Below are positions 32,820 to 46,845 of a stretch of DNA of 64,000 bases, in pieces. The DNA is taken from assembly GCA_965644295.1 (NCBI GenBank), contig CBFFRP010000426.1, forward strand, positions 248,001-312,000, read 5' to 3'. The position numbers were made by a program, and so were the translations under genes. The notes under the pieces are model-generated. The model did not search any database. It was not told where the DNA came from and saw nothing but the letters and a program-made list of their open reading frames with translations. The DNA is from Paraphysomonas bandaiensis (lineage: Eukaryota; Chrysophyceae). How positions within the stretch are numbered: the stretch's first letter is position 1; each line of letters starts with the position of its first letter.

Positions 32820-35800
32820 ATGTCTAGTTTTTGGAGAAGGGTTGTACCGAGCTTTAGACGTAATAAGGTACAATGTATATGCTTTAATATTCAATAATTG
32901 TGACATGAATTTGATTAGGAGGTGAATGGTAATGTGTCTAGGGTGAATAGTGAAGATTTTACGAACATTGAACCCATAGTTCCTGATATTAGTGGTGAGG
33001 TGCAACCTGAATTAGAGTGTAGTTTTAGGTATGTTGTATCGATACAGTTCGAGTTTATGTATTGATAGCGATCGCATGTAGTGAGGATGAGGAAGGAAAG
33101 TTACTTTCAAAGCTTTGGAGTGAGTATATATCCACGTATGATTGTATGGAATCTGGAGAACGATATGCCACGGAGGTGAGTCCTACACGTGTAGCACGCC
33201 GTTAACATGTTATATACATGCTTTCATATTCAGTATCATGATTCTGTATTAGTTGATGTGTGTTTCTTCATATTTTTAATGGACTCTTTCATTTTCATTT
33301 TTCATAGGTTCGCCACGATGCTTTCAATCGATTTGCAAGGCAATTCATATTTTCGTATTCCGATGTTGCTGATGTATTGGAAAAGCGAGTCGAATTATCA
33401 AACACCTCAAAGGATGCCGTTAAAGAATGCCAGGGTATTGATTGTACTGTTGGACACCCTACGGAGGTGATTGTTCAGATTGCGAGTATGTTGACAGAGT
33501 ATTTAGATGTGGGGGAGGTCAAACCCAGTACAGCAGCTACCGGAGAAAGTTTGGAACTGGAAAATGGGTTTTTGAATATCTCAGTCAAAAGAGTGTTTGC
33601 AGAGAATAGCTGTCGACCAAGTGTTGTAGATGAAGAACAGAGAGGAGTCTCCTCGGACGTCGATTCCGCAAAGAAGACAAGTGCTGCCCGTCTCACCTTG
33701 CTACATATTCTTCACAGTCTAGCCATCGCCATGCATTGGCAGCACAACCGCATTGTTGTATCCAATCGACTGGGTTTAAGCTTTGCACAAGAGGTAGTTG
33801 GTATTCTTCAGTTTTTCTCTGAAAAAATAGATGATGCCATTGCGTCTTGGACTGCTGCCCGTGATCGTGCTCATCATAACAGGGGTTATTTCCCTTCCGA
33901 TTTGCTGGAAGACATGGAGTTCATATCCAGTGCCGTACTCGCAGTGGTTCACATCATTGCCTGCAGCTTTCCGACAATGATGCAGGTTTCAGAGTATACG
34001 ACTACTGGTTTTCTTCCTCCTCACCCTTGGACAGAATCTGCGCTGAAAGCAATGGGGGTTTTCGTGCCAGGCTGTACGAATAGTAGTGGTAGAGATATAG
34101 ATGAGGGCCAATGCAATACAGTTCAAAATCCCGAAGGCGGAAAAAATACAGTGGTCACGAGTGGTGAAGTAGTAAAAGAGATAGTAACAGCCAACAGCAA
34201 CTCCGACCGTGAATATAAGACCGATGGCATGGCGAACAGAGTATCGAATTCAACCAGAACTTGTGCCTTTGACGCAAGAGGCCAACGAAAATCAGACTCG
34301 AAGCCAGATAATGCCCTCGCGAACCCCTCATTTTGTCCAGCAATGCGACCCATAACGGTCCCTCCGAATGGAGATACTTGGTCGGGAATGCTACTGACTG
34401 CCGGGTCAGACTCTGTGCTACTCTCTCTTCTGCGTAAGGTCGTTGCACTAAGTCGAATTATGGCGGTGTCTGTCAACAGCGCAGATAGTAAGGATAGTGG
34501 AAAATCGGAATGGAATGAGACGCCTATGGATGGATGGGTGGAGTCTACACTGCTCCCATGGAAGTCATGCGCAATTCTGCAGAATGAAATATTGTTTGCT
34601 CTACTTGCGATAAACACGTCACATCCTGACGTTTCAAGTAACCGGTTTATGATATTCAATGGTGCTCAAACACTAAATATGTTACTGCTTGAGTCTAGCA
34701 ACATATACACTGGTAAAGATCGCATTGCTATAGATTTAGTGTATGAAAGAGGCATATTATGTCTTCGTTTGAATGAGTTGTTAAATCAGTACTTTTCGGT
34801 ACATAATGAAAGCAAAGCAATCTCATTTGTCGTTGGAGATTCTAGTCAGTATACAGCCCTTATCACAGAATCTTTGGGGTGGTTTCTATCTTGGGTAAGA
34901 GCGTCCTATCGTTATGAAGAAGAGTACGAGGAAGAATATTACTCGAAACTAATTGGTGGGGAAAGTGTGTCCTATTCTCTTTTTGACGATAACGTTGTTG
35001 TTGGATCTGTTCACTCACCTGATATATGTGTTGATCCTCTTCAAAATTCGGACCTTTGGCCGTGGCAACAACAGTGCCGCAGTGAAATGTCTTCCATTTT
35101 TAAGGGCGGTGAAAGATCGATAGGCTTAAATTCTCAACCAACGCGTTCGCACTATCGATTATGCCACTCATGGTGTGAGATAGATACAGACAAGAGCTCT
35201 TCTAAAAGCACCGATCAATCTTTTCCCAATGTGCTTGAAAAATGGTCTGCTTATATTGAGCAAATGGTCATTATGGGTGAAAAGAATGATGCTTCGTTGC
35301 CAGCAGCATTACCATGGTTCCTGCGGGGAAGGGCGGCTCGCGCATGGCAGGTTGTGTTCAGTATTCTTGCCAATACTTGTCTCGCAAAAAGTCAATTTCG
35401 GACGAATGACGTCCAGTCAAAGCGAAATCATGTTATATCCAACTTGACGATGGTGTGGGACTCTGTGTTAATGACACTGGATGAAGAAATTGATGCTATG
35501 TCAACCAGATTACATCCCAACCATGCTCAAATTGTGGATGACGTTGTACCCATGTTGGAAATGCATTTCTTACTGTTTCTTGGGAGATGTATACAGAATG
35601 AAGCTGTCTTCACTTTAGATGAATACTCCCAAGAGTCAGGTATGTGGTCCAGTTTATTTTCGAAAAAGTTTTTTCTTGGTGGCCGGGAGGCTATTAGTAA
35701 GCTACTGCAGAGGAATCTTACTCAATCAATGGACTGTGATGAACGACAGGAAAAAGACATTATTGCCGAAAAGAATGTATCTGACAACCCAAATACGTAT

Positions 35801-38800
35801 TTAGTGCCTCTATTGCGCTGTCGTTCGAGTGAAGTTGAAGTAACTGCGGAGGCTGTGCGGGAGAACAAGGAAAGGATCATTGGGTATTCTTGGATATACC
35901 TCCATGATTGTGTATTAGATATCATTTCGATGATCGCAAGTACAATGAATCAGTTGCAATCAGATGAAGTTGTAAGTGAAAGTCGTAGTGTCGATGTAAA
36001 GCATATAGTATCCGTACTACAAATAGCGTGTGAGAGTGGATATGATGATGTGTCATTTCAAGTCCTACGATGGATGAAGTGGTATTTGGATACACTGAAG
36101 CCTCGGTGTACGTCTGTCCGCAATTCTTTCAGTAGTCAATTTTTTCGATCTGCATTCGCAGTATGTGGATATCATCTTGGTGATGCCAACGTAAGTACAA
36201 TTTTGTATAACGATAGGATGGATGACCCGATGGATAAAGTACAGACAAGCCGCCCATTCATGTGGCCTGCTCGACGGGCGGCTATTGAGTTGATAACTTA
36301 CGTGCAAAGTATGCCGGGGTGTGACCGTTGGATGAAAGTATTTGCGGAAGCGAAAGTTAAAACTCCTGTTCCGAATAACAAAGTCTCTGATATTTTGTCA
36401 CCTGCAACAATGCAGCATAAAGCCGCCACTGCCAAACATGGTAAATCGCCGGCCCATGTTACACTGATACTACTATTTGTCGACAGTCGCCTGAGGGGCG
36501 CTCTATGTCATATTTTGATTAAAGTGCTTACCAATATTGTGGCAATATCGTTAAGTGAACATAATTCTATAGACGACACATGCTTGGAGCAAAGCCAGTC
36601 TAACCGCACTGCCACTATCCCAGAAACTGGCACGTCTAGCAAGAATTACCAAAAAAATATGTCCATTGTTCATCGTGTGAGAGCAAATATTCACCGAAGC
36701 AACTCCGAGGATAATTCCAATGTGCGGTTGTACGATTCTTGTATCAGCAATATTTTTTTGGATTTGATTGAGTTAGTGAAATGGTCTTCCAGTCAGCCGC
36801 GTTGGTATGATGGAGCTGCAGTATCTTGCACAATTTTGAGCTATATTACTCAATTTCTCAGGTCGTATAGGGATTGTACAGCAGAGATGAAATATACCCA
36901 ACAGTGGCTACATAAGACCTCTATTATATCAGAAATGGTATCTAGTCTCATTTCGTGTATTAATTTTTCCTTGGGTGCGGATTGGTCACAAGACAATAGA
37001 TTAGCGCTTGTCCATCAAGGGTTTGCATGTTTAACTGCAGCGATGGCTGGGAACCCGAAAAACAAGTCTGAATTTAAGAGTGTTATGATGACGCGTAGAT
37101 CAGGCAAAGCGCCTATTATATCCACGCCACCTACCCAAAGCAAGAATTCTCAGAAATCAAGAACAGTCTCAAGCTCATCGATTAACGATATCAATTCTAT
37201 CGTACTGATGTATGATGATATAGTTGATATGATACTTCATGCTAGCCCTGAGCCGTTGGTTGAAACAGTACTTGTCCTGTTTGACATGACTTTAGATGGT
37301 CAGCTTGCCAATTTTAGAGATATAGTGTCGGCGTCATCTGTGGGTATAGATCAGATATCATGTGGAATTTTTGCCAATAAATTCGACCGACCTCAGATAT
37401 GTAATTTGAATTCGATACCTATAATCTTTGGAATAATATCGTATTGTTCTGGTGAAATACAGCAGTGTATTTTGAATTCGTTTCACCAATTAGTGGCGGG
37501 AAGGGCTTCGATGGTAAATATCTCGAACTGTTCTCAAATGCGACCTTCTTTGCTGGATTTGGTTCTTGACCATTTTCCAGAAATTGAGGAATCCGCTCAG
37601 TGTGCAGCTGTTACACTTCTGCAGACTCTAGGGAGGCACAGTATATCAGTAGCACAACTCAAGCGGATGTTCCAAATGATGCGAAGTGACGGTGACTATC
37701 GCCCAGTGTATACGACACACTTATTGCGAGGGCTTCAGGGCATGATTGATGATGACGAATCCCCCCGCCATTCATTTGTTTTTGGTGGTGTGAATAGTGG
37801 TTTAGAGCTACCTACCATTCCTCGGTGGCCTGCGCAATCAGCGTATACTGTTAGTTTATGGCTACGTGTTGAGTCTCCTCATAACGATTCGGACACTGCT
37901 GTAAAAAATGTTTCATATGAGTATCGACCATGTGTCCTCTGCTTGAGATGCAATAATGGGAATGGCGTTGAGATATATCTTAAACGAAGTGGTACATCCA
38001 GTACTAAGTTTAGAATCCTCATTCGATGTCATGGCCCTGGTAATATTGATACTTTTCAAGTCCCCGGTATTTATGTAATTGAGGGTCGTTGGCATTACTT
38101 TGCGCTTAGCCATCGGTCATCTGGTTTTCGCAGTAGTAGTGAAGCTGAAGTATTGCTTGACGATCATTTTGTGAGACACAAGATGTCGTTTCCTCGTTTT
38201 ACAGAATCAATAGAAACTCCACTCTTTGGAGACTGCGTTTCAAAGTTTCGTGAGGCAAGTAATGTGAACACCACTATGCGAGGCCAAATGAGTGCTATAT
38301 ATGTGTTCAGTGATGCCTTGACGGAGGGTCAATTACGAGGTATATATGGATTGGGACCAAGCTATTTTTATGCATTTGAGCCTTACAGCACAGTACACAG
38401 AGATTTACCCACGCCGTCCTCAAGTAAAAAGCAAGCCGTAGACCCAGTGCTTAGCGTACTGGATGGCTCACTTACACATCTCATTGCTCTTGCTTATAAC
38501 CCAGCCGTGTGGAAAGGAGATTTATTTCTAGACAATACACCCGAGAAAAATCAAATCAAATGGAAACCAGCCACTGTTCTTTCAACAGGTGATACCATGG
38601 CTCAGTATGGAGAGCCCAGTTCACAAACAGAAGTGCCAGAAATAGAAGACAAATTAAACTGTGCGTATCATTTAGCGGGGAAAATGCATGCTCGCGGCCT
38701 ACCCGGCACCTATCGGAGCACGATTAGCGACGTCCGCATTGCACTCAATTCTCTAGGCGGTATAAGTGTGCTGCTGCCGTTATTCACTCAATGCGACCAA

Positions 38801-41800
38801 CCTCGAGTTCAACCTGTGTATGGAAGGGGTGGTGGTAGTAAAATCGGCAGTAGAAAAATGGAAGTGGTTGATGAAGTTGATTCAGATATCTGTGTTGTGT
38901 TGTTGGAAGTAATTCTGACTCTTCTTGTAAAAACAAGTGAAAACGAAAGTTTTTTGAAAGAATATCAAGGAATTTCTCTCATTTCTTATTTCCTTGAGCG
39001 GATGTCCCCAGTACATATGACCACTCAGTCTCTAGATATCATTTTTCGCATCAGAGATCGTGTTTCCTGGAATATAAATTTTTCAAACGACGTGTTTGAA
39101 CATCTGTTACTGAACTTCAAAATGTGGGTATTTACTTCATTTGAAGTGCAACAGCGACTTTTTCGTGAAATTGAAATTGTCCTGTGCTCAATGGATATTC
39201 ATGATGTACGTCGTATGAATGTATTGAATAAATTGGTGGATGCACTTTATCTCCTTTACGACTATGAAAAGCCGCAGCTCTCCAGTGTTGAACATATCAA
39301 TGATCCCCACGACGATAATTTATTGATGACGACTGACCCAACGAACCAAAAAAAGTTATCCACTGATGGATTGCAACAGGTTGAATTGCTAGGTTCTGTG
39401 TACCATGCGGATAGATGGATTCACTCATCTAGTGGACGTGTTGAAGGTGTAAAACTGACTGACGAAAATTTATCTCATATACGTGCCCTTATTCTACAAA
39501 TAGTAGTTCGAATAATCAAAAATGGAAATGGAGATGGGATTATAGTACCAGATGATGTTACAACTCTTGTTCGATATGTGATTGTAACTAGCAGCAGCAC
39601 TTCAAGAGTAGAGGTGCTGTCAATACTTCTCAACTTACTATGTGAAGAAGGGGGTGTAAGAACCACATCTGTTCCAAAAGTTCTACTAGGCTTATCTGCT
39701 GGTAAAGGATTGTTAGCACTGCTTCCTCTCGTTTCAAATGCGAACGTACAGGTTCGCTTGTATGCATTTCTTTTGCTGTGTATTTGCCTGGTGCAGGCTG
39801 CTATTTATGACGACATAGGTTGCACGGAGCCGTTCAATGACAAAACATTGGCTGAAGAATCGTCACAATTACGTACTCAATGTGGTGTTGATAGTTCGGA
39901 TGAATCTATCCGAAACATTCGATCGTCTAGTGCAGACGATTCATATGTCCATGTTGGACAAGGAGACTACTCATTTCGAGTAGATACCTACACTCGTCTT
40001 GGTATACCCGTATCTTCATTAGGACGAGTCATGATGTGGGTTCAAAACGAAATCATAGGTCATACTGCTGTGGACAGCGCTATAAAAGTGGATAACGAAG
40101 TCCAGGAGTCACATAAACTGGCGACCATTGTTGCCCAGGCATTGTATTGCACCCTACTGGGACAGTCATGTAACCACCTTCGTGACATGGTAAGTCTAGT
40201 TTATTTATCGGACCGTGAAGGAGAGGATAGAGTATCATGTGGTATCAGTAGTGAATCTGATAAGACGAAAGGGTCGATTGGTGTAAATGGAACAGATGGG
40301 ATAAACGAGGCAGACACGCATACTTTGGATTATTCTGGGAAGATATTTTTTTTTCGAAACGGGGCTGAAGGAACAAGAAATAAATCTGAAATTATGATTC
40401 GCATCCCGATGATATTTACTGCTCTTTTGGGCGTGGCTGGACAGAAAAGTGTTCCCTTAGCGATTCGTTTGTCAATTTGTACCAATATACATACCTGCAT
40501 TGTGCAGGACATTGATAACTGTGATAGAATTTTAAGAGTTGCAGCTTGGCAGGAGTCTTTGTTTCAAGTTGTGCGAGGTGAAATGATCCGAATAAAAGAA
40601 ATTGAACAATCTGTTGACCTACAGTCCGACATTATTCAGCGCTATTTGGTACAATGTCGCTCGCTAATTGATGTATGCGTTCGTATTCTGTGTGATGTTC
40701 AAGCTATTACATTGCAGTGTGGAAAACCTATAAGTGCTCCAGTCATCGTCTCACCAAATAGCACTGCAGAAAATCTGGTGGCGCAACTAACAGCAGACCA
40801 AATTCTGAAGGAGATTGAAGGTGGGGAACGTCAGCTAGGATCCTTTATGCTGCGGGAGACAATGTCTTTCGTATATGCCTACCAAGATATTGATATAGGA
40901 GTTGATATGCATTCAACTGCTTTGAAAATATTGCATGAAACAGTGCGCGTTCTGCTACGCCAGAGCTACACTCTGTCGTCATCAAAAAGTATTATGGTAG
41001 AAATTGAAGGCAACGAAAATTACTTTGCCCAGCTGATGCTGTCGTTAAATATATGGCTTGTGGGTGATGTCGTAAAAGAGTATTTTGCTTCATATATAGA
41101 AGTACTATTCCCACTGCATGGCGAAGTGGCGTGTAAATTAGTCGAATCTTTGATAGAACTGATGGAGCCGCTTAGGAGCATGGCTACAGTTTCATTGTTT
41201 CACGGTAGAGATATAGGAACCTTCTTTGTTCAGAATGTTACAGCAGATTGTAGCAGTAACACTGAAACACTATCTGGTGGCTCTGAGTCTAGTAGCACAC
41301 AACAAAACTCGCCTCGTAAAGCTACTGTGGTTAGTTCGTATATTGAGGGAATATATTTGATTATGGTACGTGTGCTATGTTCTGTGTTAAGTGGTGTTTC
41401 GGTATCTGACACAACGGTATCGGCAACATATGAGATGCCCATTCTTGTTTTAACCCATCTCAGGTCCCTGGTGTCATATATATGTGACCAGCGTATTGAG
41501 AATTTTGGATACGAAATGTGTCGTATAATTTCTCGACTTAGTACTGCACTGCAGTGTCTATCCTTTGTGGATGAGAAATGGGTACATGATGCTGTCATTT
41601 TTCTGGTTGACCTTGTATGTCTCCAGCGTAGTACACTGGTTACTCTCCTCGTGGCTGCCTCTCAGCAGGGTAGTGAAGATATATTGGAGGAAGACTGCAC
41701 ATCTCTTGGTGTGTTCGAGAGTGCTATGTCTGCAGTGCGGCCATCACCAGTTGTTGATCCGTTGGAAGCCTCTAATAAAATGGAATTGCATGCCGCCGAA

Positions 41801-44800
41801 ACTCTGTCCCACTTAATAAACATATTGAGTGTTTCTGTGAGTGACCCGATTGATACACTTTCTGCGGCTGGCATTTCGCTGGCTGCTATTCGCGCTGGTC
41901 TCAGACTTCCTCCTGATTTTGATTTGGATTGGGATATATGGATGTTTGTAATGCGTGCTGTCACACGTGAAGCAGATACTATTGAGACTGAATTCCGACA
42001 TAAACGATTGGCTGAAATAGGCACCCTAAATCATTCAGACGAGATTGGGGTGAAGGTCTTGCAACAGCAAGATCTGGAATCCAAGCTATTCAAAGAGGTT
42101 TTGCAGCACTCTGAGGCAGCATATGTAAATGTCAGTGAAGTACGCATGAAATTATTCCGAGAGGAGTTTCGAGCCATGGAAGCAAATGATCGAAGAATAG
42201 TATCAAAATGGAATCAGATTATCTCCCGCCTTGCGAACGAACGAGGCCCTTGGGGTTTAGGAAATGATAAAAATGTTGATGTATTTTGGAAGATTGATCG
42301 GACGGAAACAAGTATGCGCACAACTCCTGTTTTACTACGGAATGAGGCAGGATCACGTCATCAAGTTGCGTCCTTTCTCTCCCGCGGAAAGAGTGAGCTG
42401 TCCAGTTCACCAAGTTTAAGTGATTCTGAAGGCACCTCAGATGATTTGCATGTTAGCCCTGGGGTGCGGCGCCCTCTCAGTGCTGTTATATCCCCCCAAG
42501 GACTGTGGAGGGATCTTATGAAATATCAAAAGAAAAATAGTGAAACTGACATTTTAGTAGACGTGAATGACAGATTAGACATGGAGGACGATATTGATGA
42601 CCCCAAAGAGTTGACTCCAGAGGGGAAAGTTCTTTTTCGAGCTCCCGTGGAGATTATCACAAATGCCACGAATTCTGCAGGTGGTAGCACTCACGGTACG
42701 ATCGAGATAACTAAAACGAAAGTGAGTTTCACGCGATCTTCCGAAGAGAACTTTAGCTTTCACAATAAAACCGGTAACACTGAATTTATGTGGGCGTGTC
42801 AGTGTTTTCCTTCTACTACATGGAATACTGCGGATATAATCAATGTACTATGTAGAACTTACCAACTACGTTTTGTCGCAGTGGAAATGTTTTTCACCTC
42901 AAGATTAACCGTATTTATCAATTTATTTGAGCATTCGATCCAGCGACAAATGGTGGATTGTATCCGGAGGCACGTCAAACCACCATACATTCAGCCTCAC
43001 TATGGTTATCGGCCTAGCAGCATAATTAGTCGTGCTATTCATCAGCCTTCTGGTCGTACAATGACCCAGGCATGGGTACATCGCAACATATCAAATTTTG
43101 AATATCTGATGTATCTCAATACTGTCGCTGGTCGATCGTTTAATGATATGGGCCAGTACCCCGTTTTTCCTTGGGTTATATCCAACTATACCTCCGCAAA
43201 GTTAAACTTAACCGACCCCAAGAATTTTCGTGATTTAAGGTGGTCAATGGGAGCTCAAAATGAATCGCAGCGAGAGATATTTATGCAGAAGTATCGCGAT
43301 TTAGAAGACTGCTATCACTCGGCACTGGAAGAGCGGAAGAACATGCAAGACCCAAGCATGGCTTCCGATTGCCTGCCCCCTTTTCATTATGGATCTCATT
43401 TTTCGACAATGGGATTCGTGTTGTGGTACTTGATCCGTATGGAGCCATTTACTTCCTTGAATATATGGATGCAAGATGGTCGGTTTGATAAGCCGGACCG
43501 CATATTTGATACCATTGAATTGTGTTATCGTGGGTGCACTTCGAACCAATCTGATGTCAAGGAGTTAATACCTGAATTTTTTTATTGTCCAGAATTTCTG
43601 GAAAATTTGAATGGCATTGCAATGGGAACAACGAGTGCCAATAAAGAACTCGGTCCAGTGGAATTGCCTCCTTGGGCAAAAAACCCACATGATTTTATTC
43701 GACAACACAGAAATGCTTTGGAGAGTGAGTATGTGAGTACGTATTTGCATAACTGGATCGATTTGGTGTTTGGTTACAAACAAAGACCTCCTCACATGGG
43801 GGGAACCGAAGCTGCTGTGACTGCCTGCAATGTGTATTTTCATTTGACTTACGCTGGTGCCGTAGATTTGGATGATTTGCGGGAGAATGATAGTCCTTTA
43901 TATAAGCAAATGGTCAGGCAGATTGACAACTATGGGCAAACCCCTGCTCAACTGTTTAACAGACCCCATCCCCCAAGGCAATCTCTCGATAAAGTTGACA
44001 TAATATGGCCGCTCGCCTCACCAGTTCGTGGCGCAGACACGCTTCCAAGAGGTGCTCCGCTGCCTGAGCGCCCTCATCGTGTGGTATGCTTCAAAGAGTA
44101 TGTAGTGTCCGTGAATCCAGTCGTTTATATAACGGAGAGCACGTCATGGGAAAAATTGATAACTATTGATACATCTCGTATTGTAGCCACTCATTTTTGG
44201 CAACTCCGCCCGCCGGATGTGGTACCGCCGTTTCAGTTTAAACCAGACACGCAGGCCCTGAAGTATTCTCAGGGAACATTTACAGGAGGTTTCAATATGC
44301 CAGCACTTCGACTGTCGCAGTACAATTCTGGAAGCAGAGAGCGTCGTATTGGTGCTCCATTCGCACCCCATCAGTTGCTGCGATCTGACTACGTCCACGA
44401 TATGTCGCGTACTATCAAAATTCCTTTCGGAAATAAAGCATTGTTTCAAAAGGAGGAAGCTACCCGGTCGAATATGCGTAGGCGTCCACACACTCGAGGT
44501 ACTTCTGGAAACACTGTTGCAACATCCTCAGCCCCGGTCGCAAGTGACTCTAGACAAAAACGCTCAGAATCGGATGGGATGAAAGATGCATCTGTGATAG
44601 ACTGTGAAGGCGGTGTTTCAAAGGACACTGCTATAAACGGTGCACCGATTGTTGTTCGCCGCTTAGATGAGCACGTATCTGGTCACTTGTTTGCAGTTTT
44701 GCCCGAGAATAGGTTAGTGTTCAGCTGTGGGCATTGGGATTACTCCTTTAAGGCCACAGCGATCGACTCCGGCCGGCTGCTTCAGTCAGTATCCCAGCAC

Positions 44801-45837
44801 CGTGATGTCGTTACTTGCATGGATGTCGCCACAGATTTCCAATACACATGGTTGGTTACAGGTTCGCGAGACTGCACATTGGTTATCTGGGATGTGAACC
44901 CACTTGCGGACCGACCTATTATGCAACAGCCAAAGCATGTTCTCTATGGCCACGATGACGCAGTCAATTGCTTGGCTATTAATGCTGAGCTTGATATAGT
45001 CGCCAGTGGGTCAGATGATGGGACCATAATCATTCACAAGCTTCGTGAAGGCACGTATATACGCTCTATTCGTGTTGAACCCAACCCAACAAATGTGCCT
45101 CCTTCCTCTCCATCTTCTACAAGTAGCGGGGGGAAAGTATCATCTTGGCGAGGTCTCGCGTCACACTCTCACGAAGGCCCCATTTCTCGACAACGTTCTG
45201 GTTCTGACATGTCCTGTAGCTCTGACACCTTGAGGACATTTTCTTCGTGCCCAGAACGGAGTGTCAATCGATCATTCCTTATTTCTAAGCGACGTGTCCA
45301 CTACGTTGGGTTATCCATAGAAGGCTTCCTAGTCGCGTATTCGAATGACGATTCCGCGCTTTACACGTTTTCTATAAATGGGAATGCCCAGGCTAGGAGA
45401 GTTGCCGGTGAGAAGCTTCACGCTTTTTGCTTCTCTGAGGACGGTCGTGTGTTAATCACTGGGGGGGAACGTGGTCTAGTGGTAATGAGATGGATACACT
45501 CGTTGGAACTGTCCAATGTGGACTCAAAGTGGGAATTCGACTCAGTACTGGACGGCCAAAATATCCAAGAAGGAACGAGACCGTTTAACTCTCCTATTAG
45601 AAGTATTTACTTAACTAAACAAGAGCGCCACATGATAGTTGGTTTGGAATGTGGAGAACTAAGAATTCTTGCGCAGGTATTATTCTGACCTTGTGTCGCT
45701 TGGTGTGAAATATATATGTCATACGTTTTTGCTGTTTTTGTGCATATCTTATATGTATATATCCTTAGGATTCGGATTATCTTCGCCGAAGACTGCACTC
45801 TAAGCTTATGGAAATTGGAATTATAGAGAATATATAG
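32820..45837 (+). CDS. Giant BEACH-WD40 protein (LRBA/neurobeachin/WDFY-like)
   Basis: Exons are 32820-32867, 32919-33028, 33082-33175, 33308-45676 and 45769-45837, giving about 4229 aa; the fourth exon alone is 12.4 kb. The N-terminal half is an armadillo-like helical solenoid. A concanavalin-like lectin domain lies at about 1575-1775 (TVSLWLRVES ... GQMSAIYVFSDALTEGQL), a PH-BEACH domain at about 3185-3300, and the BEACH domain at about 3335-3640 (ISNFEYLMYLNTVAGRSFND, QYPVFPWVISNY, FRDLRWSMGAQ). WD40 repeats run from about 3870 to 4205. The last exon supplies the family ending YLRRRLHSKLMEIG. BEACH proteins scaffold vesicle traffic, lysosome size or autophagy. The domain order matches the neurobeachin/LRBA group more than LYST. 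The intron at 33176-33307 is longer than usual and an extra small exon inside it (from 33235) is possible. Confidence 0.93.
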
Positions 45838-46353
45838 TTATGATATTCTTATAGAAATCCCATTTCTTATTCATAGTTATAGTATTTCTATGTCAAGCGG
45901 TAGGAGTATATTCAAAATAGATTAAACTATAAATTAACGCAGTAGTCTTGAACACCGTGAGTAATCTACTACATACTACTTAATGTTACTTCAGTGAAGT
46001 AGTTCCAGCGTGTGAACAAAGCTGGTAAATATCTCCTCTATATTTCAGACGAAGTGGAGTGACTGGACTACACTTGTACGATACCTACAACGAAGTAACT
46101 TGTGACGAAATCGTGTACCAAGGAATTGTTGAGGTTTGGAAATATGAATGTAATTGAATTCTGTATTCTCAGCTGTTATACTATAACTGTTACTTCAAGA
46201 AAACAGTGTTACACGAATTAAATTAAATCATCATCTAAGATCGGTAGAACTGGCAAAGTTGTGAAAAACAATGAATGATGATAAATACATATCACAATTT
46301 TCACGAATTTGTTGGGATCTACAGTATGATGCGATACGACAATGTCATATATC
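45838..46353. other. Intergenic AT-rich sequence
   Basis: No gene recognised. This contains the likely 3' UTR of the BEACH gene. Confidence 0.4.
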
Positions 46354-46515
46354 CTAGTTAACGGAAATACCGCCCTGAAAGCCATTCAACTCTGCAGTCT
46401 CTCTAGTTGTATAGGACGCTTTAGAACCAAACTTTACTAACCAATACTCCTTGATATGTCTGTCGATTAGCTCTGGACCACCATCGGCGTGATATTTCTG
46501 TATTCGAGTCGAAGT
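46354..46515 (-). mobile_element. Decayed Ty1/copia-like integrase fragment
   Basis: On the minus strand the frame ending at 46354 reads IQKYHADGGPELIDRHIKEY and, a little later, TTRETAELNGFQGG. This resembles the copia integrase core, in which a D-N/G-G-E-F step is followed by a TP-QNG-ER motif. The fragment is short, has no upstream integrase and is not part of an intact element. Assignment rests on motif spacing only. Confidence 0.45.
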
Positions 46516-46845
46516 ATAAGAACCGTCACTCCGTCTCATTCCATTGTATATCGTATACATACGTATGCAAATTGTATACAGACACCTGTACAGAGGTACG
46601 ATTGTTGTATTCATACGCACGCTCATGATAGTTGCACATGCGATCAAAGTGTTTGTGTGTGTAGATAGATTTGTATTTCTCATCATTATTATATATAATT
46701 TAAGTTCGATTGTTTCCTCTCGATTCCTACTTGGTAGTGGATTCTTTACCTTTTACCTTCCTTTGAACATTGAATATTCAAGATTTAACTCTCTGTCTTT
46801 AGAGAACCTCTCGATGAGGTCCAAACACCCCAATATCCTGTTGAT
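46516..46845. other. Sequence between retroelement fragments
   Basis: No additional recognisable coding sequence; open frames on both strands are without family features. Confidence 0.3.

Noticed and set aside
34123-34659. 178-aa minus-strand open frame inside the BEACH exon
   Set aside because: It is antisense to the long BEACH frame, which is far better supported; similar shadows occur at 41230-41598 and 41662-42024.
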